This document shows positions 1-11,407 of a stretch of 64,000 bases of DNA, one piece after another. The first letter of the stretch is position 1. Each line of letters starts with the position of its first letter. Source of the stretch: Numida meleagris (lineage: Eukaryota > Chordata > Aves > Galliformes > Numididae); contig NC_034412.1 of assembly GCF_002078875.1 (NCBI RefSeq), forward strand, positions 78,482,041 to 78,546,040, read 5' to 3'. Under the pieces are notes generated by a model. It was not told the DNA's origin and searched no databases. It worked only from the letters and a program-made list of their open reading frames with translations. A program made the translations under genes and the position numbers.

Positions 1-174
1 CAAAAATATCCAATCAGCATTAAGGGAGTAAGCTTTAGATGGCAATAGTGGATAACAAGTATTATAAAAGTAATGCTATACCTTTGAATAAAAAAAGCTT
101 TTTCTTGCTGCTATTGTGTGTGTGTCTGTGTGTGCGTGTGTGTGTGTGCTTTCAAGTGGTGCCGAAACCCGGGA
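1..174 (+). mobile_element. possible 3' portion of an endogenous retroviral LTR plus primer-binding site, cut by the window edge
   Basis: Seen: a CCAAT motif near 10-14, a TATA-like TATAAAAG at about 63-70, an AATAAA at about 88-93, a GT-rich tract at 113-150, then TTTCA followed by AG and an 18-nt match (157-174) to the complement of the 3' end of tRNA-Phe including CCA. That order (promoter, poly(A) signal, GT-rich downstream element, terminal CA, short spacer, primer-binding site) is the standard U3-R-U5-PBS order of retroviruses. Inferred: the end of an LTR in plus orientation, with the rest outside the window. Only about 150 bp of LTR is visible and no gag or pol remnant follows, so a chance GT-repeat context is possible. 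Confidence 0.4.
116..150. repeat. (TG)n microsatellite
   Basis: Interrupted TG dinucleotide run with single-base changes (TC, GC). It directly abuts the duplicated 39-bp unit and supplies the GT-rich part of the possible U5. Confidence 0.85.
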
Positions 175-222
175 ACGTGTATGTGTGCTTTCAAGTGGTG
201 CCGAAACCCGGGAACGTGTATG
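145..222 (+). repeat. 39-bp tandem duplication carrying a tRNA-Phe primer-binding-site motif
   Basis: Two adjacent copies of a 39-bp unit with essentially no differences. Each holds TGGTGCCGAAACCCGGGA (157-174 and 196-213). This is an exact complement of the last 18 nt of mature vertebrate tRNA-Phe, including the post-transcriptional CCA, and the same motif is used as a primer-binding site by tRNA-Phe-primed endogenous retroviruses. A third, degraded start (TGAGTGTGTTTTCA) follows at 221-234. Confidence 0.85.
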
Positions 223-369
223 AGTGTGTTTTCATATGGAAAGGACCCAGGTTGGTCTTCTGTTTTGATTGGAAATTGCTCTATAAGAAGATCATATGTA
301 CCCATGCAGGTACTCTAAATTTCTCTGGAATGTTCTTTCTATCCTCCTTTCATGTATTTACATACAGTG

Positions 370-548
370 GTAAGATCTTCCCTGAGCCTTTTTTTCTCCA
401 GAGAACAGGCCCAGCTCTCTGTCTTTCCTCATGGGTGAGGTGCTCCAGTCCTTTGTTATCTTTGTGGCCCTACACTGGACTCTCTCCAGTATGTTTCACT
501 TGTACTGAGGGGCCCAGAACTGGACAAAAAGAACTGAGTTCTTCAGGT
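370..548 (-). mobile_element. CR1 LINE fragment, old
   Basis: Read on the minus strand, this stretch aligns by eye with the segment of CR1 ORF2 3' to the reverse transcriptase, the part that encodes a peptide like [10 protein letters not shown]...LREL and [11 protein letters not shown]. The best-kept plus-strand marks are CTGAGCC...TTCTCCAG, the CCAGCTCTCTG block and GAGGGGCCCAGAACTGGACA. It is much more diverged than the CR1s at 47 and 54 kb and has no usable frame. No 3' tail is present, so both ends are truncated. Confidence 0.75.
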
Positions 549-3270
549 GACTGTGAAACTTTTGTTCATCATCCCTACAGACCAAGCAGCTGCATTTTTA
601 AATAAGTAGCCTTATTGATGATGTTTTGACTTCAGTCAATGCACAGTTTTTAAAAACTTGACAAAACATTGTACGTTTATTAAAGTGTTCAACAAAGCCA
701 GCCAGACCATTGGTGCCTCAGTATGAACTCCTGTTAAACTTGTGATGTTGTTTTGCTTAACAGTTGACATTAATCAACTAAGTAGCTGTGTTAACTCTTT
801 TTTTTTTCCCTTTGGAAATGATAAATACTCATCCTAAACTGAGACTAAACTGATCATCTGGAAGCATTTTCCATCAGTAAAGAGCCTATTTGAAGTATTT
901 CACCACTCAATACACTGAGTATTATGATATTTTCCTCCTAGCTTCCTATTTGAATGATTTTACATACTTATGTGACTGAATAGTAGTCTTACTGACTTAC
1001 TATTTAGCCATTATGTATTTGACATCATGTGATGAATTTTGTTTTCTGAATGGCCACCTTCCTTTAGTCTTTGGCAGTTCAGTCATTTTATTGTAACATC
1101 AAGACCCTACAGATTAGTGTAATTCAGCATTCAGAAGCCATTTTCTTATTAGGAGATGTACACAATGAAAACATCAAAAATCAATATAAAATACTTAGAA
1201 AACATTGTACTCAATGTGATGTCAAGAACTCTGACTAACCTATGAGCTAATAAGTTTGTAGGCTAAAGATGCTGCAGGTCACTCATCAATGAACCCCGAG
1301 ATTTGCTTGGATTTTGCAGGTATCTGTGCCATCTGAGATCTGTTTTTGAAAAAGTGATGTGACTTCCTTTATGGCTAACATATTTTCATTATCTGTTGTT
1401 TTGGTAAATGAATAAATAAATAAATCTTAGTTTATGACTACTTGCTTCTGATCTTTTCTGAGGAAACACCTGATCTTTTGTATACTGCAGAGAAGTACTA
1501 GTTTTACAGTTGCAAATAAAAAACTCTATACACTTAGGAGGAGATCTGTAGTGAACAATCATGTAAAATTTGACCCAATCATCAAAATGACACTTTGTCT
1601 TTTGCTTTCTCCTACAAAATTACCTTAGCATTTAGCTTTGTTTGTCAATTAAGAGCCTGGAGGTAATATGATTTCCTGGCTTGTTCTCTTTTGGAAACAG
1701 CATTTGGCATTTACTCTAGATTTTGGTATGAGGTTCAAAGTTTTTAATTCTATTTAAATTAAATTGCCTTCACTAAGCAACGATTTTGCATAAGTGATTC
1801 CCCTGTTATTAATTCTTCAGCATCCATTATTTTTTTTGTTACACACATAAATAACATTAGCTATATCCCAGATTAGTCAGAGACAAAATGTGTGAAGCCA
1901 TATACAAATATACAGTGCAAGATAAACTCCTGTAAAAAGAGACATAATTGGTGAATTAAACAAGCTAGAACATAAAAGCACAGAAAGGAGGCAAATTAGA
2001 AAATAAAAATTGAGAGAGTAGTAAAAGAATTCAGAAACCCTAGAGCTTAGGAGTCAGTGAAGAGGTTAGCGATCAGCTAACATATCATATTCATATTTCA
2101 GGCTCTAACATATATGCTGTATACCAATCAGCAATTGCAGTGCAGTGTGTATATATACAAATGTATTTGTGCCCCTTGAATATTCCAGTTATACTGGTTA
2201 TGTGAATACTAAACAGTTCTAAAGCACTATCATTTAGCTTTCAGATATAATGAAGAGGTAATAGACCTCCCTAGCTATGAGAACATTTGAGTTTCTATGT
2301 CTAATTACAATTTTTTGAACTGTAGTCATGAAAAACTAATCATTGTGACAACAGGCATCTGGAAGTTATACTGTAGAAGCAAAAAATGCAGGCAATTTAA
2401 TGTTTGCTATGGTTCATCAAATTCTGATTCCTCATGCATAACTTGGTCACATTTATTTGTGCTCCACAGGGGTGTAACTCCAAAAGGGAAAGCTAGACCC
2501 AAAATGTGCTTCACAAAAAAATGTTGTTGCCTTGGCAACTAATACAGTACTAAATGTTCCGACAGGTAGAATATCACACAACACTGAAACACATCATTCT
2601 TGGTGCAGAAAATGTATGCAACTCAAAACTCCTATACTAGAAGTGAATGCAATGGATGCTTCTTTATTTTGCACCCCAAAATATTTGTCATTAAAAGTAT
2701 TATATCCCATTTCTCTGTATAAACTTGTTTAACAGATTTTTTCAATACATTCCGTATCTAGTGTATCAAACTTTTCTCTCCCTCTAGCTATTTATTTCTG
2801 TCTCTTAATTTTCTGTATTCAAGGTTCTCATTCCCTTTATTTTTCACTCTTTTCATTCACATGCATATCAGTTTCTCCCTTTATATCTGAGAAGAGGGAA
2901 TTCTTAAAAAAATCTTTCTCTTTGAATTTCAGTTCCTTTGCATTGCCACACCAATTATCTTCAGTTTAGCTTGAAGAGAAATTTTCAGAGCGAACCTGTG
3001 AGCCAGCTTGGACGAGTTTGTTGTGCCCAGAATCTCATCATGCAATGCTTGGTGACTACACCAAGCTCAAAACTTGGACTCTGTCAGACACCTTGGCTCA
3101 AAGTGATTATTGAACAGTATATGATCCAAGTAATATAATAGATTAAGACGATTCTGTGGATAGAAAAATGGAAGAGTCTTACTAGAGGTATAACTTCATG
3201 AGTATGACGGGTAGCTGGAAAAGATACATTCTTTAAGACATACTTACGCTACAGCCAGCAAAATCCACTG
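549..3270. other. no gene recognised
   Basis: AT-rich unique-looking DNA. I see only a short AAAT-type microsatellite at 1406-1425 and small poly(T) runs. Open frames at 2297-2542 and 2532-2732 have no recognisable domain, and their codon content looks random. Confidence 0.6.
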
Positions 3271-3744
3271 ATCATAGAATTGTTTGATTAGAAGGGACTT
3301 TTAAAGGTCATCTAGTCCAACTACCCTGCAATGAACAGGGACATGTACAACTAAATCAGGTTGGTCAGAGCCCTGCCTAGCCTGACCTTGGATGTCTCCA
3401 ACAATGATGCATCCACCACATCTCTGGGCAACTTGTTCCAGTGCTTCACAGTCCATACCATAAAAAAATTTTTACTTATGTCCAATCTAAATCTTCCCTC
3501 TTCTAGTTTGAAAAAACTTTTCCTCTTGTCTTATCATACCAGACTTTGATAAAGTATCTGTCTCCTTCCTTCTTACAGCACCCCTTTAGAAACTGAAAGA
3601 CTTCTATCAGGTCTCTTGAGAGCCCTCTCTTCTCCAAGCCGCACAGCCTCAGCTCCAGCTCTCTCAGCCAGTCCTTGCAGGGGAAGTATTCCATCCCTTG
3701 AATTATTTTTGTGGTCCTCCTCTGGATGCACTCCAACAGGTCCA
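3271..3744 (-). mobile_element. CR1 LINE, 5'-truncated 3' end
   Basis: It begins on the plus strand with ATCATAGAATTG, the complement of the CR1 3' tail, and runs through the 3' UTR block (GGTCATCTAGTCCAACT, CCTGCAATGAACAGGGACA) into the end of ORF2. A minus-strand remnant at 3503-3745 reads LLECIQRRTTKIIQGME and LRELELRLCGLEKRGLSRDL, the degraded C-terminal part of the CR1 protein. Length is about 470 bp against about 4.5 kb for a full CR1. Divergence is moderate. Confidence 0.9.
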
Positions 3745-5744
3745 AAAATAAGGTGGTTATGTTTCGTGTATTGGTTGTCTTTTAGGCCTTCATTTTTAAC
3801 AGTTTTCAGTTCCCTCAGCTATAAATAATTATGTGTGCACTTCACGCATTGAACATAGCTTTGTGCAAAGGAAATTGTACTTGAGACACAAGGGTCATAT
3901 AACGGAAATGTCTATTCCTTTTTAAAATACAGATTTAAGTGTTTTAAAGATTTTTTTAAATTGTTTTGTCATCATCAGTCTACATACATCCAGACTGCTG
4001 CTTTTTTTTTTTCTTGATTCACTTCAACCTTTGTCTTTGCTTTAGGATTAACGTTTTTTCCAACAACTTAATTCAGAATAGCTTTCTGATTCAAAGCCCA
4101 AGCCAACGGCAGGATCCTGTTTATCTTTAATAATCTTTGGCTCTAGCTCAAACGTATATTGTCTTTGGTACACACAAGCTTGCACAGTCTTAAGTAAGGA
4201 TAATGCAAATATTTTGGGTAATTATCAGTGGGAATCACACTGTAAGTTTGTTAGAGCCCAATAAAAATTAGTTAACATTTTCTATTTACACATGGTCAGA
4301 TTCTCTTTACAGTCCAAACTAAAATACTTTGAAAAAGAGAATTGTTATTTTTTCTATCTTCATCAGTATCCTAATATTTCAGTAATCTCACTATCATATG
4401 AATCAGTGAAAGGATTTTCAAGTCAAAATGAACCATTTCTCCTTAAAAATCAAATCTATGTAACCATCTTCTGCAGCTTTTCATAAAAGCAAAAACACCA
4501 GATAGCAGTTTTTTGGAGTGTTAAAAAAATTGAGTTTCTCTTTAACTATTTGTCAGAAAGCTAATTTTCTCTTAGAATATGATCTTTCACAGATTATCTC
4601 TAATACAACTTACCTGATCTTGAGCAAGTGCTATTCTGTGGATCGGGAAAAAAATGTTAAATTCTGCAAATGGATAAATAAAAGATAAGTAAAATCTCAG
4701 ATATTTTTAAGAATAAAATCTCAGATACTTAAAACAGCACATTGGAAATTGTATTTGCTATTTGTCTTCCAGATATAGATTTATTTAAAAAGAAATAAAC
4801 AGACAGTTACCAGTGGCACAGAATGAATGTTCATGTAGACTAAAGATAAGTAATGCATCAGAGCTTGTAGCTTTACAATCTTCCTTTTGCTGTTATATTG
4901 CCATAGTATGTTTTAAACATGGACATACACTTCCTTTAGAAATGTGTCTACTAGTCACAAAGGCTGAATCATACTCACTGATACTACCCGACAACTCAAA
5001 TAGTGAAGGCAATTTCTATTCTGACTAAATTGAGGTTTTATAAAATCTTTAAAGAATTCAGAAAGGTCAGAAGCCAACAGTGTAACAGCTTAAGGGACTT
5101 CAGTTCATATTTATAAACTCTATTCATTGACATCATTATCCTTTCTGAACAAAAACTAGGTGAGAGAGATAAATTAGTCTTTTTTCTTTTCTGCTCACCT
5201 CTGACTAAAGGGAAACTACGAATTCTGTTTTAGTTTTTTAAATAAAAGATTCATTAGAAGCTTCTATTTCATTCATATTCAGCCACTGTCATGTGTGGTT
5301 GTTTCTTTTAGAGGTGTAAGTTTACGTGATTGTAGCAAAATATAATGCACTGTCAAAGTAAAACGTGTAAACTTTTGTACATCTACTTTATTGCTCATTG
5401 ATTCTTTCAAAATAAAGAGGGCCTTAATACAATAAATAATCAAACGTAATACATCCTTATATCATAGATGTTTACTGTTTAATGCCAGAATCTTTAAGTA
5501 GTCAATCAAAAACGGGATGATTTTCAGTACTGCTTGTCACTACTATTATCTTGTGAAATATCTTTGTGACACTCAGAACCTGTGAAAATGATGCACTGCG
5601 TAAGGATTTCTTTTTTGAGGTTACTTATTTACCTCAAATTTCATCTCCTCCATGAATAGAGCTTTCTTATTACCTTAAGCATCTGATTCTGATAGTTTTG
5701 CTAAATTGTAAACACAAAATTGTATGGTTTTGCACAAAAAAATA
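3745..5744. other. no gene recognised
   Basis: AT-rich unique-looking DNA with small homopolymers (T run near 4001-4012). I see no retroelement ends and no convincing splice-flanked open frame. Confidence 0.55.
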
Positions 5745-5861
5745 AAGGAGCAATGAGAAACCAGATAGCCAGCAGGGCAAGGGAAGTGATTGTCCCTCTG
5801 TACCCTGCCCTCATGAGGCCCCATTTGGAGTACTGTGTCCAGGTCTGGGGTCCCCAGCAGA
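5745..5861 (+). mobile_element. CR1 LINE (+), first segment of an interrupted copy
   Basis: Plus-strand CR1 ORF2 sequence (GCCAGCAGGGCAAGGGAAGT, GAGGCCCCATTTGGAGTACT, ending GGTCCCCAGCAG). The same element resumes at about 6400 with AAGAAAGAAGTAGCTGTTGG, the sequence expected next in CR1. The 5' limit is uncertain by about 20 bp. Confidence 0.85.
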
Positions 5862-6400
5862 ATCATAGAATCATAGAATCATAGAATTAGCCAGGTTGGA
5901 AAAGACCTACAAGATCATCCAGTCCAACCATACACCTACCACCAACAACCCCACTAAAACAACCATGTCTCTCAACACTATATCTAAATGTTTCTTGAAC
6001 ACCTCCAGGGACGGTGACTCAACCACCTCCCTGGGCAGCCCATTCCAGCACCTGACCACTCGTTTAGAAAAGTAGTGTTTCCTAATGTCCAGCCTAAATC
6101 TCCCCTGGCGCAACTTGAGGCCATTCACCCCTCGTCCTGTCACTGGGCTGACCCCCAGCTCACTACAACCTCCCTTCAGGTAATTATAGAGAGCGATAAG
6201 GTCCCCCCTGAGCCTCCTCTTCTCCAGGCTGAACAATCCCAGCTCCCTCAGCTGCTCCTCATAAGGCCTGTGCTCCAGACCCCTCACCAGCTTTGTCGCC
6301 CTCGGAACACGCTCCAGGGCCTCAATGTTTTTCTTGCAGTGAGGGGCCCAAAACTGGACACAGTACTCGAGATGCGGCCTCACCAGGGCTGAGTACAGAG
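5862..6400 (-). mobile_element. CR1 LINE (-) inserted into the surrounding CR1 (+)
   Basis: It starts with three TCATAGAA tail repeats, the complement of a CR1 3' end, and reads back through the 3' UTR into ORF2. The minus-strand frame gives [20 protein letters not shown], then [18 protein letters not shown] and [20 protein letters not shown]. It belongs to a different CR1 subfamily from the host copy, with a 3' UTR of the CCATACACCTACCACCAACA type. It is 5'-truncated at LYSAL. The remaining 180-aa minus frame (5907-6446) runs into host CR1 sequence at its start and is not a gene. Confidence 0.92.
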
Positions 6401-6850
6401 AGAAGAAAGAAGTAGCTGTTGGAGCAGGTCTAGAGGAGGGACACAATGATGATCCGAGAGCTGGAACATCTCTCCTGTGAAGGCAGGCTGAGGGAGCTGG
6501 GCTAGTTCAGTCTGAAGAAGATAAGGCTCTGGGGAGACCTCATTGAAGCCTTCCAGTACTTGAAAGGAGCTTATAAACAGGAGGGGGACTAAATTTTTAC
6601 CCAGTCTGATAGTAAAGGGACAAGGAACAATGGTGTTAAACTAAAACAGAGGAGATTTAGATTAGATGTTAGGAGGACATTTTTTACTCAGGGAATGTGA
6701 GGCACTATAACAGGCTGCCCAGAGCAGTTGTGGGTGCCCCAAGACTGGAGGTGTTCAAGGTGGGCCCGGAGCAGCTTGATCTAGTGAGTGGCAACCCTAT
6801 TCACAGCAGGGGGTTGAAACTAGATGATATTTAAAGTCCCTTCCAACCGA
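6401..6850 (+). mobile_element. CR1 LINE (+), second segment of the interrupted copy
   Basis: Continuation of the copy that begins at 5745. It runs through GGCTGAGGGAGCTGGGCTAG, GGGGAGACCTCATTGAAGCC, GGAGGTGTTCAAGGTGGGCC and the 3' UTR to CCCTTCCAACCGA. There it is cut again by a mariner copy. Stops and indels break the frame throughout, so it is a dead element. Confidence 0.9.
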
Positions 6851-7384
6851 AGCTGCTCCAAAGGTAATTTATTTCCATGGAAACTACAACAGATGCAAAG
6901 AGCAAAATAATAATATTTGATTGAGCAAATTCTCAGCTAAAAAATCCTATTTTTCAAGACAGTCACTAACATTAACTATGCATTTTTACCATTACAAACA
7001 AGAGCCTGCATGCTGTGCTTGTAAAAACCTGCACCGATGGAGGTGACCAACTGTTGCGGTCACAACGATTGAAATGCACCACCCACCACCTCACTGTGCT
7101 CACATCCAGTCTTTTCTCCAGAAAAATTCAGCAAGCATCAATGAATGTCAGTGGGTGTTTTTTTTTCTGCATGGAGGAATTCAACTGCACACCTTTGTTT
7201 CGTATGTTCCTTCTCATGTCAGACATATATTTATCAGACTGCCTCTTTGCTGCCATCTGTCACACAGCAACAAAATTTAATGGAATACTGGTGGGAAGGT
7301 TCACCCTCTACTGTCATAACACTACCTCTGACATTATGGGCCAACATCATAAAATAGGAGGTATTACTTTTGGAGTATCACTCA
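6851..7384 (-). mobile_element. nonautonomous mariner-type element (-) in the CR1 3' tail
   Basis: The ends form terminal inverted repeats: AGCTGCTCCAAAGGTAATTT on the left, and the complement of ATACTCCAAAAGTAATACCT on the right. Between them is the family body shared with copies at 11.4, 42.5, 53.7 and 61.5 kb (TTTCCATGGAAAC, CAGACTGCCTC, GCACAGCAACAAAATG types). The minus strand carries degraded mariner helix-turn-helix coding sequence but no DDE catalytic domain. It is about 535 bp, near the full family length. The avian mariner family Galluhop is the likely parent, by memory rather than by search. Confidence 0.85.
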
Positions 7385-7402
7385 TATGATTCTGTGATTC
7401 TG
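7385..7402 (+). mobile_element. terminal tail of the interrupted CR1 (+)
   Basis: TATGATTCTGTGATTCTG is the characteristic CR1 3' end and completes the copy that stopped at 6850. About a dozen bases of the normal CR1 sequence between CCAACC and TATGATT are missing at the junction. Confidence 0.8.
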
Positions 7403-7498
7403 GTAGCAACTTGTGCAAAGAATTCTGTAGTGGGAAAATGTTCCTCGATTCTCAGATATCATTTCACATTCACATTTCTGGATTTCTTATATATTATT

Positions 7499-7577
7499 AA
7501 AAGATGAAAGGAAAGAGGAGAAAAGAAGAGGGAAAAAAGAAGGGGAAAAGTGAAGGGTGAAAAAAAGAAAAAAAGTG
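7499..7577. repeat. polypurine tract
   Basis: About 80 bases of almost pure A/G on the plus strand, with runs such as GAGGGAAAAAAGAAGGGGAA. Low-complexity DNA that could form a triplex in principle. No gene is implied. The minus-strand open frame over it (7459-7713) is a by-product of the tract. Confidence 0.85.
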
Positions 7578-7994
7578 TTCCTTTAAATATTTTCTTGAAA
7601 GAAGTGCAATTAATTGAGACTTCTTGATTTGAGGACTGCATGGAGTCTAGGTGGAATTGTCCCCTAGGTGACAAAAACTCAGAGTTACTCAAATTTTGGG
7701 TTCTCTGAGTCATTATTTCTTCAGAAAATTGCTAGCATATCAAATTCTGAATGACACCCAGACTCATCCATCTGAGCCTCAAGACCTACCACTATGAATG
7801 CTTAGATAATGGTGTATATTCTTTGCCTGAGAAAATACATTACTAACTGTTTGACTGCATTCTCCAGTTGTAAGGCAAGACCACCTTCCTTTTTTTTTTT
7901 TTTGCCAGCGAACATCCTTGTTACTCTTACTTCTCCTAGGTGTTCACAGTCTTTTCCTTAATCAGATACAAATTACAACTTTACAGCCTCTTAT

Positions 7995-8209
7995 TCATAG
8001 AATCATAGAATCACTAAGATTGGAAAAGACCTCTAAGATGATTCAGTCCAACCGTCCACCTATCACCAATATTTCCCACTAAATCATGTCTCTCAGTACA
8101 ACATCAAAACGTTTCTTGAACGCCTCAGGGATGTTGACTCCACCACCTCCCTGGGCAGCCCATTCCAACGCCTGACCAATCCCTCAGAGAAGAAGTATTT
8201 CCTAATTAC
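7995..8209 (-). mobile_element. CR1 LINE 3' end
   Basis: Opens with TCATAGAATCATAGAATCAC, then the 3' UTR of the same subfamily as the insert at 5862 (CCACCTATCACCAATATTTC, CAGTACAACATCAAAACGTT), and stops inside the end of ORF2 at AGAAGTATTTCCTAAT. It is about 215 bp and severely 5'-truncated. Confidence 0.92.
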
Positions 8210-11200
8210 TTAAAGGTTTTTAAAACTTAAATGCTTTTAGCACTTAACAGCTTGTGATGTAGCACATATAGATTTATACTATATCAAATATGTTTTTTGT
8301 CTAAGTCAGCAGGGGTAGGCTGCACTTGGTACTACACTTGTTTTCATTCTAAGCATATGAAACAGAAAGCCAGAATGACCAAGGCAGGTTTCAGCAGACT
8401 GGAACACATTGACTGGAAATACATTAATTTGGAACGTCTGCAAAGTCTGTGTCAAACTAATGAATTAATGCAATAAAACCATGTTGGTAATACCTGCATG
8501 TGGGAGAGCATGTTGTATAAAGTCAGTGGAGAGGAAAAGATGTGAACTGTGATCTGCAAATTTTGTGAACAGAAATTAGTTCATTTGAAATATGCAACCT
8601 TTTGATTTCACACATTTTTTCATGAATGCTTATGTTCACTATTTTATTTTTAATGTATTTGTTTTTACATTGTGGATGACTGACAACATATTAAAGACTA
8701 TCATTTAAATATAAGTTTTTCAAGAATATATGTTAGCATTTTAATCCCTTAATTAATCAAAAATCAATGTATTAAATTGAATTAAATTTGTAATTGATAT
8801 ATCCAAACTGAGATCCTTAGCTTTTTTTAAGTTCGCTTTCTTCCTTTAATTAATAACGCCATTGTTTTCAGATTATATATTACAAGGACAGTGTTATGTT
8901 ATTTTGATTTATGAATCTGACATTGGTTGCCTTGATAAGCACATCTGCAATTGTATTCAGTCTGTTCCACAATAAAGGTCAGTAGCTTATTCTCAGTACA
9001 ACTATTAACACTTTTTACCAGTAATGTCCTTTAGTTTGAATGTTACCTTCTCTCTTCTATTTATGAAAATGCAACTCATGTGTGTTGAAAGCTTTAATGC
9101 TTCTGTTTATGGGATGCTTAAAATACCTGTAAACTACCCACTGATATTCAAAAAAATAGTTCATCAAAAAGAATTTGTAGAGTATACGTTGCTTATGAAC
9201 TTTGTAATCCTGCCTTCACTGTGGACCATATCTTGAAAAAGATATCATCATTAATCACATATTGCTATGTTGCATCTGCTATATAACAATATGCAGTGAA
9301 CTAGTGTAGATGGTTTGGCTTGTTGATAAGAGGCAGTATTCCCTTAAAGGTAAAAGTTTGTGTTCTGGAACTTTGTTGATGACCACAAATCTTTCCAAGC
9401 AACTGCACTGGAGTTCTTCATGGTACAAGATGCTAAATAAATTCTGACATATATGTCAATTAAGAAAAAATTAAAACTGAAGGCCTTTGTTAACATACTT
9501 GAAGTATGATTTATTCTATCATTCTGAGAGTTTCAATTGTACCCTACTTTCCTGGCTTACTAAAGCATTTACTGAATATTCATATTGAAGAAATAGCGTA
9601 ATGATGTACCACACTAATGAAGTACTGCTGTTGACTGTGAGACCAATGCCTGTGCTTACTGCTCAGCAAGGCCTGCCTCAAATTTTACCTGTTTATTATT
9701 GTGTAGTACCTAAGACAAGAGACAAAATCTCAGCAATGAGTAATGGAGAAAATTAAAGAAACATTGGAATGCTTTGAAAAGTATAGAATTGCTGTCTGCA
9801 AAGAACAAAAAAATATTTGGGACTTTGTTTCTCTCCTGATGCTGCTACTAGAATGAGAAGCTAGACTGTTGCAACAAAAATTGTATAATGTTTTCATTAA
9901 TCTATCAGCAAGTATTTAATGAAGTAGAAACTTAAGTTTTATGATTTGCACAATGATTTTTATGTAAAGCCATTTTATTATTTGATCAAGACACCACAGC
10001 TGTCATATAAACTACTGGTTCCTTCTTAGTGAAAACTTTTATTAAATGCAAAGTAACACAAATATTAAAACTTTAATTTAGCTGATCAGCTGCACAGCAG
10101 GAGATTTAAGACTTATTCTGTGTAATTACACAATAAAAGCCTGAAAACTGAATAAATAATAATAAAATGTAGACCACAAACAAATGTACTACTTATCTTG
10201 TTTTGATTTAGAATGGTAGTTTGAACTGTAGGAGAGGAAACACACTTCATTACAGATAGTTTTTTGTGATTTATGGAATGGAATATGAAGAAAAGAGAAA
10301 GTTTCAGAAACATATGGCTGCTGTAAATACTGATAGCTCTTCATAAATTTGACCAATTTTTCCTTTATAAAAAGAAGGCTTGGGAATGCCAGGAAAGATA
10401 CTCAATAACAGGAAATATCTTGCTTCCAACCTCCTTCAGCAGGACTGGATGCTCCTGTATCAAATACAAATGCTTCTGTGTACTTCACTTTTTTTCTTCA
10501 GAATAGATATTTCTAGAAATAATCATAAACCAATCTCAAAAGGAGATCTTCACTTCTATCGTTTTCCCTTTCATGGGACTAAAATCTTAACTTCTGTTAG
10601 TTTTTTTTTCAGCGAGTTAGAAACTTGTTCACAATATTAAGGCTAAGAGCCTTCCAGCCTAAGTGGACCATGGTTTACCTGATACAGGAGCTATGAAAGT
10701 TTCAAACCAAATAAGCACTTCTATACAACACAGATCTCCATGGCAACAACAACAAAATACTTTTTTCCTGAAGTGCGGAATGCTGTTCCTATAAATCTCA
10801 TCACATTCTTGGGAGGACTTAGTTTCTACTTTATTTCTCTTTTGTATAAAATTGCTGTTTGAATACTATCTAACAAGTTATATGCAGGTTGTAGGCCTGA
10901 GAATAAAAATAAAGCAGCAGGAGACAATTCATATACAACAGAATGTGTATCCTTGGCTGTAATACTTGGGAAGACATCATACTAATACTAAAGTCAAGAA
11001 TTAGAACAGTCTTCTCAAACAATGCAAAAGCCATTAAATTCAGTAGTGCTATTTTGAACCAACAGACTTCATAGAAATGCACATGTACACTAAACATAGT
11101 GCAGTGCTGTGCTAAATATACATGAGGCAGATGAGACTTACCTAATATGGAAGCTGGTGCAGCTTAGCAGTCATGCAAGGAGGCACAGAATGAGCTACAG

Positions 11201-11407
11201 TGAAGTACTTGGGGTACAGAGGTATATGGTGGTGATTCTGGAATTAGTTCATTTGCTGCCTGCTACCTCCTGCCTTATGCTGTACTGAATGATGGAACCA
11301 TACCCTGCACTTCTCTTGCCGTGATACAGGTCATGCATTTGGCATCTACATTGTAATAATGCACTTTGGACCAATAACTCTCTCTGGTATCCTCTATTTT
11401 AAGTGTA
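8210..11407. other. no gene recognised
   Basis: AT-rich DNA without recognisable repeats. Open frames at 9024-9236, 10113-10313, 10380-10640 and 10870-11097 lack known motifs. A full inspection for splice sites gave nothing I would support. Confidence 0.55.

Noticed and set aside
39..605. A 188-codon open frame near the window start
   Set aside because: It reads through a TG repeat, the duplicated 39-bp unit and an antisense CR1 fragment. The Val/Cys-rich peptide is an artefact of the repeat.
6075..6392. Plus-strand 105-codon frame
   Set aside because: Antisense of the CR1 ORF2 remnant at 5862-6400.
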